A stretch of DNA of 64,000 bases from Oenanthe sinensis. Lineage: Eukaryota > Streptophyta > Magnoliopsida > Apiales > Apiaceae. Of the stretch, positions 36,301-47,583 are shown one piece after another. A program made the position numbers and the translations under genes. The DNA is taken from the NCBI GenBank assembly GCA_028671895.1, contig JAPMAC010000221.1, positions 8,246,001 through 8,310,000 of the forward strand. Direction: 5' to 3'. The notes beneath the pieces were generated by a model. It worked only from the letters and a program-made list of their open reading frames with translations. It made no database searches and was not told the origin of the DNA. Position 1 is the stretch's first letter. Every line of letters begins with the position of its first letter.

Positions 36301-39300
36301 GGTTCAATTGAGTTAGTTCCTTGATTCGAACCCTACTCAATCTTGATTAGTTAGTGCATCTTCAGTCTTCATTGAATTCAATCAGAAAAACCAATGAAAT
36401 ACTCTTATACATGCACGACCAATCATTACTCTACTACCCAGATTCATCAAGAACTGACTCTAGGAAATGTTGTTACACAAAACCATTTGTCATGACAGAT
36501 ATGTCCTTAATGTTTCCTTAGATATTCAGTGGGTAGAGTAGTCTTCTTCAATTATGATTGAGATCATCTTGCATTATCTTTAAATTATTAATTTCCTTTC
36601 TAATATGCAATCACTCAGTCTGGATCACTCAGTGCTCCTAAGAATCTCAACTCTTACTCAATGAGCACTGCTAGCCTTTGAACATCAAACGCGACTAGTT
36701 GATCCAACTTACTGATGCTCCCCCTGTGATGCTGCTTGTAGCTTTTCTTCATCTGGTGTCATCTGATCTTGAGCCCTAAACAGGATGTCAACCTTTAGAA
36801 ATTCAAAGCTAAAATCAAACGAATGATAGGGAGCTTAATGATGTTGTTCACTGCATCTAGATCATCTTAAATCAATCACAGACTCTGTGTAAGCTCTTAA
36901 CTCCAAATAAGATAGCCTTCCATCACACCATGTGACTTCAGGCATGATTAATCTTACTTGATGTCTTCTCTTTACATTTGCTGATTAATCACTGAGATGC
37001 TTCATCTATCGAATGCATGAACAAACACCAAAACTAAACAGGGTAGTCTTTGACTTGACTTCCCTTCAACTGACATACTTCACTAATGTCCTTCTTAAAA
37101 GAACTTCATTAGAAGTAGTCCTTTCTCACCAACTTCATCTTTACCGCTAATCCGTTATCTTGATAAACCAAGTATTATTTGATAAGCCAAGTGTGAGAGC
37201 ATCACTTGTTGTTACAGCTAACTCCATTCTGATAAACTTCAACGAATAGTTGACTTCATCATAAGCATTACATTTCGTGTCAGCAATAACCTCACTTCCA
37301 GTAGAGTGAGCTTCTATTTCTCTTGACCTCGATCAATCACTACTCATCGTCGAACTGATATTAGGAAACCCTTCGCAAAGAATTCCCTAGGTCTTCCTTA
37401 ATATTGTGCTTCAGATCATTCAAGAGAAATAGGTAACCTTGCTTAACCATTTGAATACCAAAGCAAAAGTAGTTACATGCCTCGAACATGAAAATGTCAG
37501 AGATATATAACTTGTACATGTTGAAAGATACTCTGCATTCACAAATGATTAAGACACGTGGTCCTCAATTTGATTGAGTCCAAGGGTCAGAGATATTTCT
37601 AAACATAGTTAACAACAAAGCATTCAAGTTCAACATGCTTATTCTTATCTGACTGATCACTCCTCATCTATATCAGCCTCAACAAGTAGTCTTGGCTATG
37701 AGCTCAGTGATCCCAACCTAACTTAAGGTGGACTAGCAGTCTATAAGAATCATGTCGTACATATATGTAGTCATAGAAGAATCAATCACTCAGATTCCTA
37801 ATTCTTCTAAATCACCTTTGTTGTTCACTTTAACATTATATTATCTCTAATTACCTGAGTCAATTTAAATTTAAAAATTTAATTCATGGTTTATTAAATT
37901 GACCCCTAGGCAATTCCCAAATTAGAAACAAACTTATCTTAACAAGCACATGATCAAATATAGCATTTAATACAACCATGCGAGTATAAACAGATTATTG
38001 ACAATGTAAACATCAAGGCACTTAGCATGCAGCAAATACTCTTTCCGGTAAATGTACCCCTACAAATACCTAAGACTCTATATGCTAACATGATCAATTA
38101 TCGTAAAGCAAGCATTAAATCACATAAGATCTAATCATGAAGTCAAATACTGAAAAACAAGCAACACTAACAAACTAGCATAAGTTATCTAATTTATATA
38201 GAAATCAAGGTGAGACATGCATTACATCAAACTTATAATATAATGCAGTTCAGCACTTAATACTCTATAATTGAATCAAACAAGTATAAACTAGTTAGAA
38301 AGTATACCTGAGCGATGCTTAACATTCCATCTCGAGTGATAATCAATTGATCCAAATCAATTTCCATTCTACTGACACTCATGGAAGTATCCTTGCATTT
38401 GACCTCAATAACCAATGATGTTCCTGCTTCAACCCAAATTGATACCTGATTGTTCTGCTTAAAGACCCCGACATAGAATGTCTCATGTTCTGCTTGAAAA
38501 GATCACTCTTCTTTGTATGTGTAGCAATAACCCCTTGATTATCATATGTCAGTGATAATCAAACCTTGTGTATTTCTGCCACTGATGTCCTTTAACCAAA
38601 TCTTCAATTGTTGTTTTGGTTCTTTGACCGTTAAACTGAATTCCTTTTCAAAATCCCAAATTCTTCAGATATTGATTCGAAAACCACTGATCGAAGACTC
38701 TTCCCTAAATGAACTAATCCCCTTTCAATAACCAAATGATCCACTGAGTAGACCGATGTAGAAATACATCTCCAATGGTAAGATCAGGTCTCAACTTCAT
38801 TAGAATGTTCTTCAGTCAGTTCGTTTGTCCTCAACGAACGAAGAATCAACTCCTGTTGTTTCGTTTAATAAAACATTTTGTTCAAACAGAGGTATTTAAT
38901 TTTTTAGGAATTTAAATAATCAAAATAAATTGAAAATGCATTTTTGATAAATAATAATAAATTTCTCAATTTCAAATTATAAATAAAATAAAATTCGAAA
39001 AGAAAGTTTTGATATAGAGATAACAAAATTTTCAAGGTATATTAAATAATCCCGAAAAAGAAATTATTTCAAATCAAAATTAATTTCCAAAGAATTTTAT
39101 AGAATTTATAATCCAAAACAGTTTCAATTATAATTAAAATAAAACAGATTGAAAATATAAGTTTGATATAAAAATAATAAATTTTCAAGTCATCTTAGAT
39201 ATTCTTGAAAATAAATTATTTCAACCAAAATGATTTTCCAAAAAGTTTTATGAGATTTATAATTAAAACTTCTATAAAAAATAAATTATTAAACCTCAAA

Positions 39301-39660
39301 AATAATTCTCAAAATACTTTTAAGAATATTAAACTCAAAAGAAATTAAATTGGATTTTAAGATTAATTTTAGTTTTTAAATTAATAAAATTCTTAACTAA
39401 GAATATTAAAAATATAAAATATTTGACTCTAAAATTTAAAAGAAAATAAAATATTTTCCAAGATGTAAAATAAACTTGAAAAATAAATTATTTAAATTTA
39501 AAAATTATTTTCAAAATATTTTATATAATTAAATTCAAATTTAATTATTAAATTAATTATTAAACTAAAAACAATTTGAGAGAAAAACAATTTTTGTTTT
39601 AAATAAAAGTTAAACTATGTAGCCATGTGTCATGTTGAAACAGCCTTCTAAGGAAAAAAA

Positions 39661-41530
39661 TCTACATAGAAATGTTCTACATAGACTCTATCTAGAACAT
39701 CAAGTAGAAATTCTACATAGAAATGTTCTACTTAGGCTCTATGTAGAACATTAAGTAGAACTTCTGACTTAGAAAATATTTCTAACTCCAGAATTTCTAC
39801 TTAGGTTCTATCTAGAACATTAAGTAGAATTTCTACATAGAAATGTTCTACTTAGGCTCTATGTAGAACATTAAGTAGAACTTCTGACTTAGAAAATATT
39901 TCTAACTCCAGAATTTCTACTTAGGTTCTATCTAGAACATTAAGTAGAATTTCTACATAGAAATGTTCTACTTAGGCTCTATGTAGAACATTAAGTAGAA
40001 CTTCTGACTTAGAAAATATTTCTAACTCCAGAATTTCTACTTAGGTTCTATCTAGAACATTTAGTAGAATTTCTATATAGAAATGTTCTACTTAGGCTCT
40101 ATGTAGAACATTAAGTAGAACTTCTGACTTAGAAAATATTTCTAACTCCAGAATTTCTACTTAGGTTCTATCTAGAACATTAAGTAGAATTTCTACATAG
40201 AAATGTTCTACTTAGGCTCTATGTAGAACATTAAGTAGAACTTCTGACTTAGAAAATATTTCTAACTCCAGAATTTCTACTTAGGTTCTATCTAGAACAT
40301 TAAGTAGAATTTCTACATAGAAATGTTCTACTTAGGCTCTATGTAGAACATTAAGTAGAACTTCTGACTTAGAAAATATTTCTAACTCCAGAATTTCTAC
40401 TTAGGTTCTATCTAGAACATTAAGTAGAATTTCTACATAGAAATGTTCTACTTAGGCTCTATGTAGAACATTAAGTAGAACTTCTGACTTAGAAAATATT
40501 TCTAACTCCAGAATTTCTACTTAGGTTCTATCTAGAACATTAAGTAGAATTTCTACATAGAAATGTTCTACTTAGGCTCTATGTAGAACATTAAGTAGAA
40601 CTTCTGACTTAGAAAATATTTCTAACTCCAGAATTTCTACTTAGGTTCTATCTAGAACATTAAGTAGAATTTCTACATAGAAATGTTCTACTTAGGCTCT
40701 ATGTAGAACATTAAGTAGAACTTCTGACTTAGAAAATATTTCTAACTCCAGAATTTCTACTTAGGTTCTATCTAGAACATTAAGTAGAATTTCTACATAG
40801 AAATGTTCTACTTAGGCTCTATGTAGAACATTAAGTAGAACTTCTGACTTAGAAAATATTTCTAACTCCAGAATTTCTACTTAGGTTCTATCTAGAACAT
40901 TAAGTAGAATTTCTACATAGAAATGTTCTACTTAGGCTCTATGTAGAACATTAAGTAGAACTTCTGACTTAGAAAATATTTCTAACTCCAGAATTTCTAC
41001 TTAGGTTCTATCTAGAACATTAAGTAGAATTTCTACATAGAAATGTTCTACTTAGGCTCTATGTAGAACATTAAGTAGAACTTCTGACTTAGAAAATATT
41101 TCTAACTCCAGAATTTCTACTTAGGTTCTATCTAGAACATTAAGTAGAATTTCTACATAGAAATGTTCTACTTAGGCTCTATGTAGAACATTAAGTAGAA
41201 CTTCTGACTTAGAAAATATTTCTAACTCCAGAATTTCTACTTAGGTTCTATCTAGAACATTAAGTAGAATTTCTACATAGAAATGTTCTACTTAGGCTCT
41301 ATGTAGAACATTAAGTAGAACTTCTGACTTAGAAAATATTTCTAACTCCAGAATTTCTACTTAGGTTCTATCTAGAACATTAAGTAGAATATTCGAGATA
41401 ATGTTCGAGTTAGACACTATCTCGAACATCAAGTCGAATTTCTACATAGAAATGTTCTACTTGGCTATCTCGAACATCTAAGTAGAATTTCTACATAGAA
41501 ATGTTCTACTTGGCTATCTAGAACATTTTG
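39661..41530 (-). repeat. 120-bp tandem array, 14 near-identical copies, hairpin-rich
   Basis: Fourteen 120-bp units start at 39721 and every 120 bp to 41281; the last is short by about 10 bp. Degenerate half-units flank both sides (39661-39720 and 41391-41530). Units are almost identical; the visible variant is near 40052-40077. Each unit contains inverted repeats: GTTCTACTTAG and CTATGTAGAAC around a 3-base loop, and ATTTCTA-CA-TAGAAAT across the unit join. In element D orientation the array follows the primer-binding site. Confidence 0.95.
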
Positions 41531-41645
41531 TACTTAGAAAAATTCCGGGCTTTAGAAAAAATTCTGGATGTCCAGTGAACCAATTGTACCCTCTTTAAAC
41601 TCAAAAATAAAAATAGATCCAATCGATTTGTATGTCAATCGAGTA

Positions 41646-41657
41646 GCTCTGATACCA
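41646..41657 (-). other. Primer-binding site of element D
   Basis: Plus strand GCTCTGATACCA, i.e. TGGTATCAGAGC on the D strand, two bases from the 5' LTR. It fixes D's orientation as minus. Confidence 0.93.
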
Positions 41658-41659
41658 AT

Positions 41660-43115
41660 TGTTAGGTCCTGGAGATCGTAGAGGGGGGGTGAATACGATT
41701 CCCAAATAAAAATCTGACTTTTATTTATTTTTGGGACAACATAAAAATTACTTTGGTTCAAACCCAGGTACTGTTCATCATCTTCTTCAACCTCAAGAAC
41801 ACCATTAAAATAACCAAGATAATGAACGGTAAATCATCCAAAACACACAACACAACAAGATCCAAGAATATAACTTTATATTCATTGAAGTGGGGTAGAT
41901 GCTACAAACAAGTTCAAGAACATAAGCTCAAGAACACAACAAAGAAGTGATTTTTGTTCCTCTAAAAATATTACAAATTCTAGATCTAGGAGACAAAAAT
42001 CAAACCTATCTTCTAAACAAGATTTAGCAATGTTTACAATAGAAGAATAGATGAGTGGTATGATAAAGAAAATCATGGCTCTAAAATATGCAAGATCTAG
42101 TTCGGCCATGGGGGAGAGAAAAATAATTCTTTTTCTCTCTCCCCTTTTCTCTTCTCATCCGGATGCACTACATACTGATTAAGACTTGGGTTTCTTCTTT
42201 ATATATTGAAAAAGGTGTTGCTTTTTATTTTTCCACCTTTTTCTCTTGTTCTCCCAAATCATATCTTCAAAGTCATGTGCCAAGCATGCCTTTGGAAATA
42301 TTTAATATAAAAGTAATATTTAATAAATATATAAAATATAAATAAAGAATATCTTTATTTATAAAATATATAAATAATTAAATAATTACTTTATTTAATT
42401 AAATTAAATATTTCCATTCCACTCTTCAATTTGTGTAGACTTCCTTATCCAAATACTTGGCCCCGTATACGTGACTCCACCACGTCCAAGTATTTGGCCT
42501 TCTAATCTGTGAAGCTTTAGTAAGATCCAATCAGGTTGTGCCGTCTGTCCCTTATCCATTAGGCTGACATTTCTCCAACACTGATTTACCACCTTTGTTG
42601 ATCCTCCACATGACTCAAGAAAATCAACAACTTTAGAATGATTAAAATCATATTAACCGACGAGAGCTTGCCTCCAATGTCCTGACACTTGATGCAACGG
42701 TCTGGTTCATAAGTGACTAGTCTTGATAGGGGCTCTTGATTCCGAACATGATTCCACATTCTTCTTTGCAAACCTTACTTGTTGCTTCGATTATAATGCA
42801 CTAAAATCGTCATAGACTAAGACAATCTTCTGTAGCTTCCACATCCTTGAATAGATGTCAACATCTTTTATTCTCCACTGAGGCATGAACATGTTAATGA
42901 ACTTCTTCCAGTGAGCTTCAAGTTTGTAGATGATCCTTTGATACTTTGTCTTAACTGAACTCTGTGATCCAAGATTTCTGTGCACCTGCATATTATTACA
43001 TGTCCTGTTCTATTGTTGAGTTATCATCAACCATTACATAGAGATTACATTTAGCATTTCTAGTACACATGAAAGTGCAGTGAGTTACTTCCCTTCACTC
43101 CTATCTCCCCTTTCA
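41660..43115 (-). repeat. Element D 5' LTR
   Basis: 1456 bp and matching the left LTR at an offset of 11,834 with two substitutions seen. Minus-strand TATATAAA at 42198-42205. Confidence 0.93.
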
Positions 43116-43120
43116 AAGTA

Positions 43121-43749
43121 GCTCCTCTGAATCTCAAATCAAAGTTGAAAAGGCTAATATAGGATTCTTATCTAAAAATCAGTTGAAAGAGAAATTGGAA
43201 AAGATAGAACCTAATATTCAGCCAAATGAAAAGAAGAAGAAAAATAGAAATGGTAAAGTAGGCATAAACAAGCACAACAACTACACACCTGACAAATATG
43301 CTCCTAGGAAAGTATGTGCTAAGTGTGGTAGTAAAAATCATTTATCTGTGCAATGTAAACTCACTATGCCTACAGCAACAAATGTACCTGCTGTACCCAA
43401 CATGCACACCAATTCTGTTTTTCCTCATTTAGTTGATTCTCATGCTATTCATACTCAGTATGCATCAATGCCTTATATGTTTAATCCATATCTTGCATTT
43501 GCCAATATGAATATGCCTGCTATGCCATGGAATATGCTTAACAATCTTCATGCACCAAATTTTTCCAATTCTGCAAGCATGAGCATTCCAAATATTAGCA
43601 CTGAGAATTCTGAGGTAGGGAAACCAACACCTAAGGTTGAAGTGGAAGTAAAACCACCCAAACCAAAGGTACAAAAATTGGAAACCAAGCCAAAAATAAC
43701 AACTAATAAGAAAGGACCCAAGGCAACTTGGGTACCAAAATCAACTTGA
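43121..43749 (+). pseudogene. gag: Element C gag, 3' part
   Basis: Continues the C gag frame after D and the duplicated AAGTA. It carries a second CCHC knuckle at about 43315-43356 (C-X2-C-X4-H-X4-C, KVCAKCG...), a Met/Asn/Pro-rich stretch and a Lys/Pro-rich tail. It stops with TGA at 43747-43749. The pol frame overlaps this end in the -1 frame (open from 43710). Confidence 0.9.
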
Positions 43750-46700
43750 TTTGTTTTGACTGTGTGCAGGGAAAAAGAAGAAATCTTTGGTACTTGGACA
43801 GTGGGTGTTCAAGACACATGACTGGAGATAAATCCCTGCTCACAAAGTTTGAGGAGAAAGCTGGCCCTGGAGTAACTTTTGGAGATGACAGCAAAGGGCA
43901 CACCATGGGATATGGCTTGATTTCAAAAGAGAATGTCATCATTGAACCTGTTGCATTAGTTGATGGCTTAGGACATAACTTGTTAAGCATAAGTCAACTA
44001 TGTGACAATGGAAATAAAGTTTGTTTCACAACAGAAGCATGCATAATTTCCAACAAGGTAGATGGAAGCCTGGTCATGACTGGGAATAGAATAGGGAATG
44101 TGTACATAGCTGACTTCAACTCAACAAATGCAGAATCAATGACTTGTCTTCTCTCTAAGGCAAGTACAAATGAAAGTTGGCTGTGGCATAAGAAATTAGC
44201 TCACTTGAATTTCAAAGCCATGAATCTCTTGGTTAAGAAAAATGAAGTGAGAGGCTTACCACAAATGGAATTTGTCAAGGATGGACTTTGTGATGCTTGT
44301 CAGAAAGGAAAACAGAGGAAGGCATCATTTAAGTCGAAATTGGAATCTTCAATTGAAAAGCCACTTGAGTTATTACATATGGATTTGTTTGGTCCTGTAA
44401 ATATCATGTCTATTGCAAAGAAGAAGTATGCTCTAGTCATTGTGGATGATTTTTCAAGATTCTCATGGACTTATTTTCTACATTCAAAGGATGAAGCTAG
44501 TCATCTCATCATCAAGCACATAAGAGAAAATGAGAAAAATCTTGAATTGGATGTAAAGAAGATAAGGAGTGACAATGGAACAGAATTCAAAAATTCCACA
44601 ATGAAAGAGTTCTGTGAATCAAAAGGAATCATACACACATTCTCTGCACCTAGAACACCTCAACAAAATGGGGTAGTTGAAAGGAAAAATAGGACATTGA
44701 TTGAAGCTGCTAGAACCATGTTGGAAGATGCCAAACTCCCAACATACTTCTGGGCTGAGGCCATAAACACAGCATGTTTTACTCAAAACATCTCCCTAGT
44801 AAATAAAGTTCAAGGGAAGACTCCTTATCAATTGATCAAGAAAGACAAAAAGCCAAAGGTGGGATTTCTTCATGTCTTTGGCTGCAAGTGCTATGTACTA
44901 AGAAATCAAGGTGAAAACCTAGGAAAATTTGAAGCCAAGGCTGATGAAGTTATATTTGTTGGGTATGCACTATCAGGCGTAGCCTATAGAGTCTACAATC
45001 TCAGACTACACATTATTATGGAATCTGTACATGTAGTATTTGATGATAAAAAGATTCAAGGCTTGTTTGATGAAGGAAATCATGACACACTGCATTTTGA
45101 GAATGAATCAAATGATGTAAATGATGATGAAGAGGCAGAAATTATAAAACCTCAAGTGTTCAGAAACCCAATATCAGTTGATGTTATTGCATCAATGGAT
45201 AATTTATCAGTTGACAGAAATCCATCAACTGATAATGCATCAACTGATAACTCCTCAACGGATAATCAACAATCTACATCAAGGGTATCCACTTCAGGGG
45301 AAGGGTTTCAGAATCAATCTACAAATTCAGATCACTTTGAGTTCAATACAAATGATCATGAAGCTTCATCATCAAGGCAAAATTTGTCTCCTCAAAGAAA
45401 ATGGACAAGAAGCCATCCATTTGAACTAATTATTGGAAATGCAGAAGATGGTGTCAAGACAAGAAGTGCTACTCAAAATGAGTGTCTGTATAGCAGTTTT
45501 CTATCTCAAGAAGAACCCAAAAGAATTGAAGAGGCTCTCATGGATCCTGATTGGGTTTTGGCTATGCAAGAAGAACTGAATCAGTTTGAAAGAAATAAAG
45601 TATGGAAGCTGGTGCCCAGACCAAAAGTTAGATCAGTAATTGGTACAAAATGGGTATTCAGAAACAAAATGGATGAAACTGGTATTGTGACTAGGAACAA
45701 AGCAAGGCTTGTAGCAAAGGGTTATTCACAAGAAGAAGGAATTGATTTTGATGAAACTTTTGCACCAGTTACAAGGTTAGAAGCAATTAGAATCTTTCTG
45801 GCTTATGCTGCACATGCTAATTTCAAAGTCTACCAGATAGATGTGAAAAGTGCATTTTTGAATGGAGTACTAGAAGAGGAAGTCTATGTGGAACAACCTC
45901 CTGGCTTTGAAGATCCAAAATTTCCTAACTTTGTCTACTTTTTACTCAAAGCACTTTATGGCTTGAAGCAAGCACCAAGGGCCTGGTATGACACTTTATC
46001 TCAGTTTCTCATTGAGAATCATTTCACAAGAGGTACTGTTGATAAAATTCTATTCAGTAGAAATGTTAATGGCTCTATCATTCTTGTACAAATTTATGTG
46101 GATGACATTATTTTTGGATCAACAAATGAGGAACTTTGCAAGAAGTTTGCCAAACTAATGCAGAGTAAATATGAAATGAGCTTGATGGGAGAGCTTAACT
46201 ACTTTCTTGGGTTACAAGTCAAACAGGTTAAGGATGGTATTTTTATAAATCAAACAAAGTACATTCATGATTTGTTAAAGAAATTTGAGTTAAGTGAATG
46301 TTCTTCTGCAAAAACTCCCATGGCCACTGCCACTAAACTTGAATTAAATACCAAAGAAGCTAATGTGGATATTTCAAGTTATAGAGGCATGGTAGGCTCA
46401 CTTTTGTATTTAAGTCCTAGTAGGCCAGATATAATGTTCTCTACATGCTTATGTGCTAGATTTCAGGCTGATCCTAGAGAATCTCATTTAGTAGCTATTA
46501 AAAGAATTTTCAGATATCTTAAGGGTACAACAAATTTAGGTATTTGGTATCCTAGAGATTCTGGTTTTAATCTAATAGGCTACTCAGATGCAGATTATGC
46601 AGGTTGCAAAATAGACAGGAAAAGTACTACAGGCACCTGTCAATTTCTGGGAAACAAACTTGTGTCATGGTTTAGCAAAAAGCAACATTCAGTATCAACT

Positions 46701-47045
46701 TCAACTGCAGAAGCTGAGTACATTGCTGCTGGAAGTTGCTGTGCACAAATTTTATGGATGAGGAATCAACTATTTGACTATGGGTTCAACTTGAACAAAA
46801 TTCCCATCTTCTGTGACAATACAAGTGCCATTGCAATAACAGAAAATCCTGTGCAACATTCCAGAACCAAACACATTGACATAAGGTATCATTTCATTAG
46901 GGAACATGTAATGAATGGTACAGTTGAATTACATTTTGTCCCTAGTGAACAACAACTTGCAGACATATTTACCAAACCTCTAGATGAATCTACTTTTAAT
47001 AGATTAGTCTGTGAGTTAGGTATGCTTAATTATGCTCATGCTTAA
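43728..47045 (+). CDS. pol: Element C pol: protease, integrase, RT, RNase H (intact)
   Basis: About 1105 residues, open throughout, in copia order. The aspartic protease has LDSG with catalytic Asp at residue 24. The integrase zinc finger is H154-H159-C188-C191, and the integrase core is D219, D282, E318 (D-X35-E). A Ser/Thr/Asn linker (45170-45270) is built from STDN repeats. RT starts around residue 640 (TKWVFRNK), with catalytic YVDD at residues 790-793. RNase H has SDADYAG (about 953) and STAEAEY (about 992). The end is DIFTKPLDE...LGML. The first codon in this frame is TTG, not ATG, and pol lies -1 to gag with a 22-nt overlap, so expression probably needs frameshifting or RNA processing. 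All catalytic residues are present, so the enzyme could be active and could in principle serve non-autonomous relatives. Confidence 0.95.
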   Translation: MGTKINLICFDCVQGKRRNLWYLDSGCSRHMTGDKSLLTKFEEKAGPGVTFGDDSKGHTMGYGLISKENVIIEPVALVDGLGHNLLSISQLCDNGNKVCFTTEACIISNKVDGSLVMTGNRIGNVYIADFNSTNAESMTCLLSKASTNESWLWHKKLAHLNFKAMNLLVKKNEVRGLPQMEFVKDGLCDACQKGKQRKASFKSKLESSIEKPLELLHMDLFGPVNIMSIAKKKYALVIVDDFSRFSWTYFLHSKDEASHLIIKHIRENEKNLELDVKKIRSDNGTEFKNSTMKEFCESKGIIHTFSAPRTPQQNGVVERKNRTLIEAARTMLEDAKLPTYFWAEAINTACFTQNISLVNKVQGKTPYQLIKKDKKPKVGFLHVFGCKCYVLRNQGENLGKFEAKADEVIFVGYALSGVAYRVYNLRLHIIMESVHVVFDDKKIQGLFDEGNHDTLHFENESNDVNDDEEAEIIKPQVFRNPISVDVIASMDNLSVDRNPSTDNASTDNSSTDNQQSTSRVSTSGEGFQNQSTNSDHFEFNTNDHEASSSRQNLSPQRKWTRSHPFELIIGNAEDGVKTRSATQNECLYSSFLSQEEPKRIEEALMDPDWVLAMQEELNQFERNKVWKLVPRPKVRSVIGTKWVFRNKMDETGIVTRNKARLVAKGYSQEEGIDFDETFAPVTRLEAIRIFLAYAAHANFKVYQIDVKSAFLNGVLEEEVYVEQPPGFEDPKFPNFVYFLLKALYGLKQAPRAWYDTLSQFLIENHFTRGTVDKILFSRNVNGSIILVQIYVDDIIFGSTNEELCKKFAKLMQSKYEMSLMGELNYFLGLQVKQVKDGIFINQTKYIHDLLKKFELSECSSAKTPMATATKLELNTKEANVDISSYRGMVGSLLYLSPSRPDIMFSTCLCARFQADPRESHLVAIKRIFRYLKGTTNLGIWYPRDSGFNLIGYSDADYAGCKIDRKSTTGTCQFLGNKLVSWFSKKQHSVSTSTAEAEYIAAGSCCAQILWMRNQLFDYGFNLNKIPIFCDNTSAIAITENPVQHSRTKHIDIRYHFIREHVMNGTVELHFVPSEQQLADIFTKPLDESTFNRLVCELGMLNYAHA

Positions 47046-47583
47046 AATGTCTGTCAAGTTTTGTAGCCATTGTTCACATTTATCAATGGATATTTATCTA
47101 TCGACAGATAATTACCTAAGTAATTGTTTATCGACGGATAAATCCCTTCTTATTTGATCAACAGATAAATGTTATTCCTATCGATGGATATTTATCTATC
47201 GACAGTTAATTACCTTGGTAGTTAGTGATCGATCGATAAATGATTAATTCTCTATTTTATCCGTCGATAGTAATAGAATTTCTACAGTTTTATTCATCTG
47301 TTGATCAGATTATAGCCGTTGGAGAATTACCATCTCGGGTAATAAACTACAGTCTTTTATACATCAACGGTTATCTGCCTAATTAAAAAGTCCTTTCAAG
47401 TCTTTTTAATACTAGAAAATATAAATAGCAGTTGCAATTAAAAATTCATTCTTACCTGCTATTTTTTTTCTCTCTAAACTATTCATCTCTGTCTCTCTCT
47501 CTCAAGCTAATTTTATCTAATTCTCACGAGCTCTCACAAATTCTTTCAAGTTCACTTTAATTTCTTGAATATTAACTGAAAGA
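47046..47583 (+). promoter_or_regulatory. Pol-to-env spacer with motif array and core promoter
   Basis: The first half (47080-47300) repeats TATCGACGGATA, TATCGATGGATA, ATCAACAGAT and similar words, the same family as the U3 array. The second half has a consensus TATAAATAG at 47420-47428. A pyrimidine-rich patch with TTTTTTTTCTCTCT and (CT)n follows at 47459-47507, then a 75-bp leader-like stretch to ATG 47584. This reads like a plant promoter and 5' UTR placed directly before the extra ORF. Confidence 0.6.

Larger units (their letters stand above)
31297..39660 (-). other. Non-coding interior of element D
   Basis: No reading frame above about 105 codons and no recognisable protein motif on either strand. 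Visible structure: repeated purine tracts at 31337-32530, repeated AAATCCATGC / GGATCGTTGA words at 32870-33310, a 24-bp direct duplication (TCGAACGTTTACTCCTTT) near 35983-36025, and a very A-rich stretch at 38880-39650. The rest looks like mixed-composition DNA of unknown origin. Confidence 0.7.
29826..43115 (-). mobile_element. Element D: 13.3-kb non-autonomous LTR retrotransposon
   Basis: Two 1456-bp LTRs differ at only two positions I could find (31090/42924 and 31128/42962). On the minus strand the order is 5' LTR (43115-41660), Met primer site, tandem array, about 8 kb of non-coding DNA, polypurine tract, 3' LTR (31281-29826). LTR ends are TGAAAGGG...CCTAACA. No gag, protease, integrase or RT motif occurs in the 10,378-bp interior. 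This fits the LARD class (large retrotransposon derivatives), mobilised by another element's proteins. The near-identical LTRs mean very recent movement. Confidence 0.9.

Noticed and set aside
39661..41530. CRISPR-like regular array
   Set aside because: Units are contiguous 120-bp repeats with no unique spacers, inside a plant retroelement; it is a tandem satellite-type array.
43728..43730. A true start codon for element C pol
   Set aside because: The codon is TTG within gag; pol expression is more likely through frameshift or RNA processing.
43732..43769. Short intron between gag and pol of element C
   Set aside because: GT...AG ends exist but the span is 38 bp, below plausible plant intron size. 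An acceptor-like site is kept as a finding, the intron itself is not claimed.
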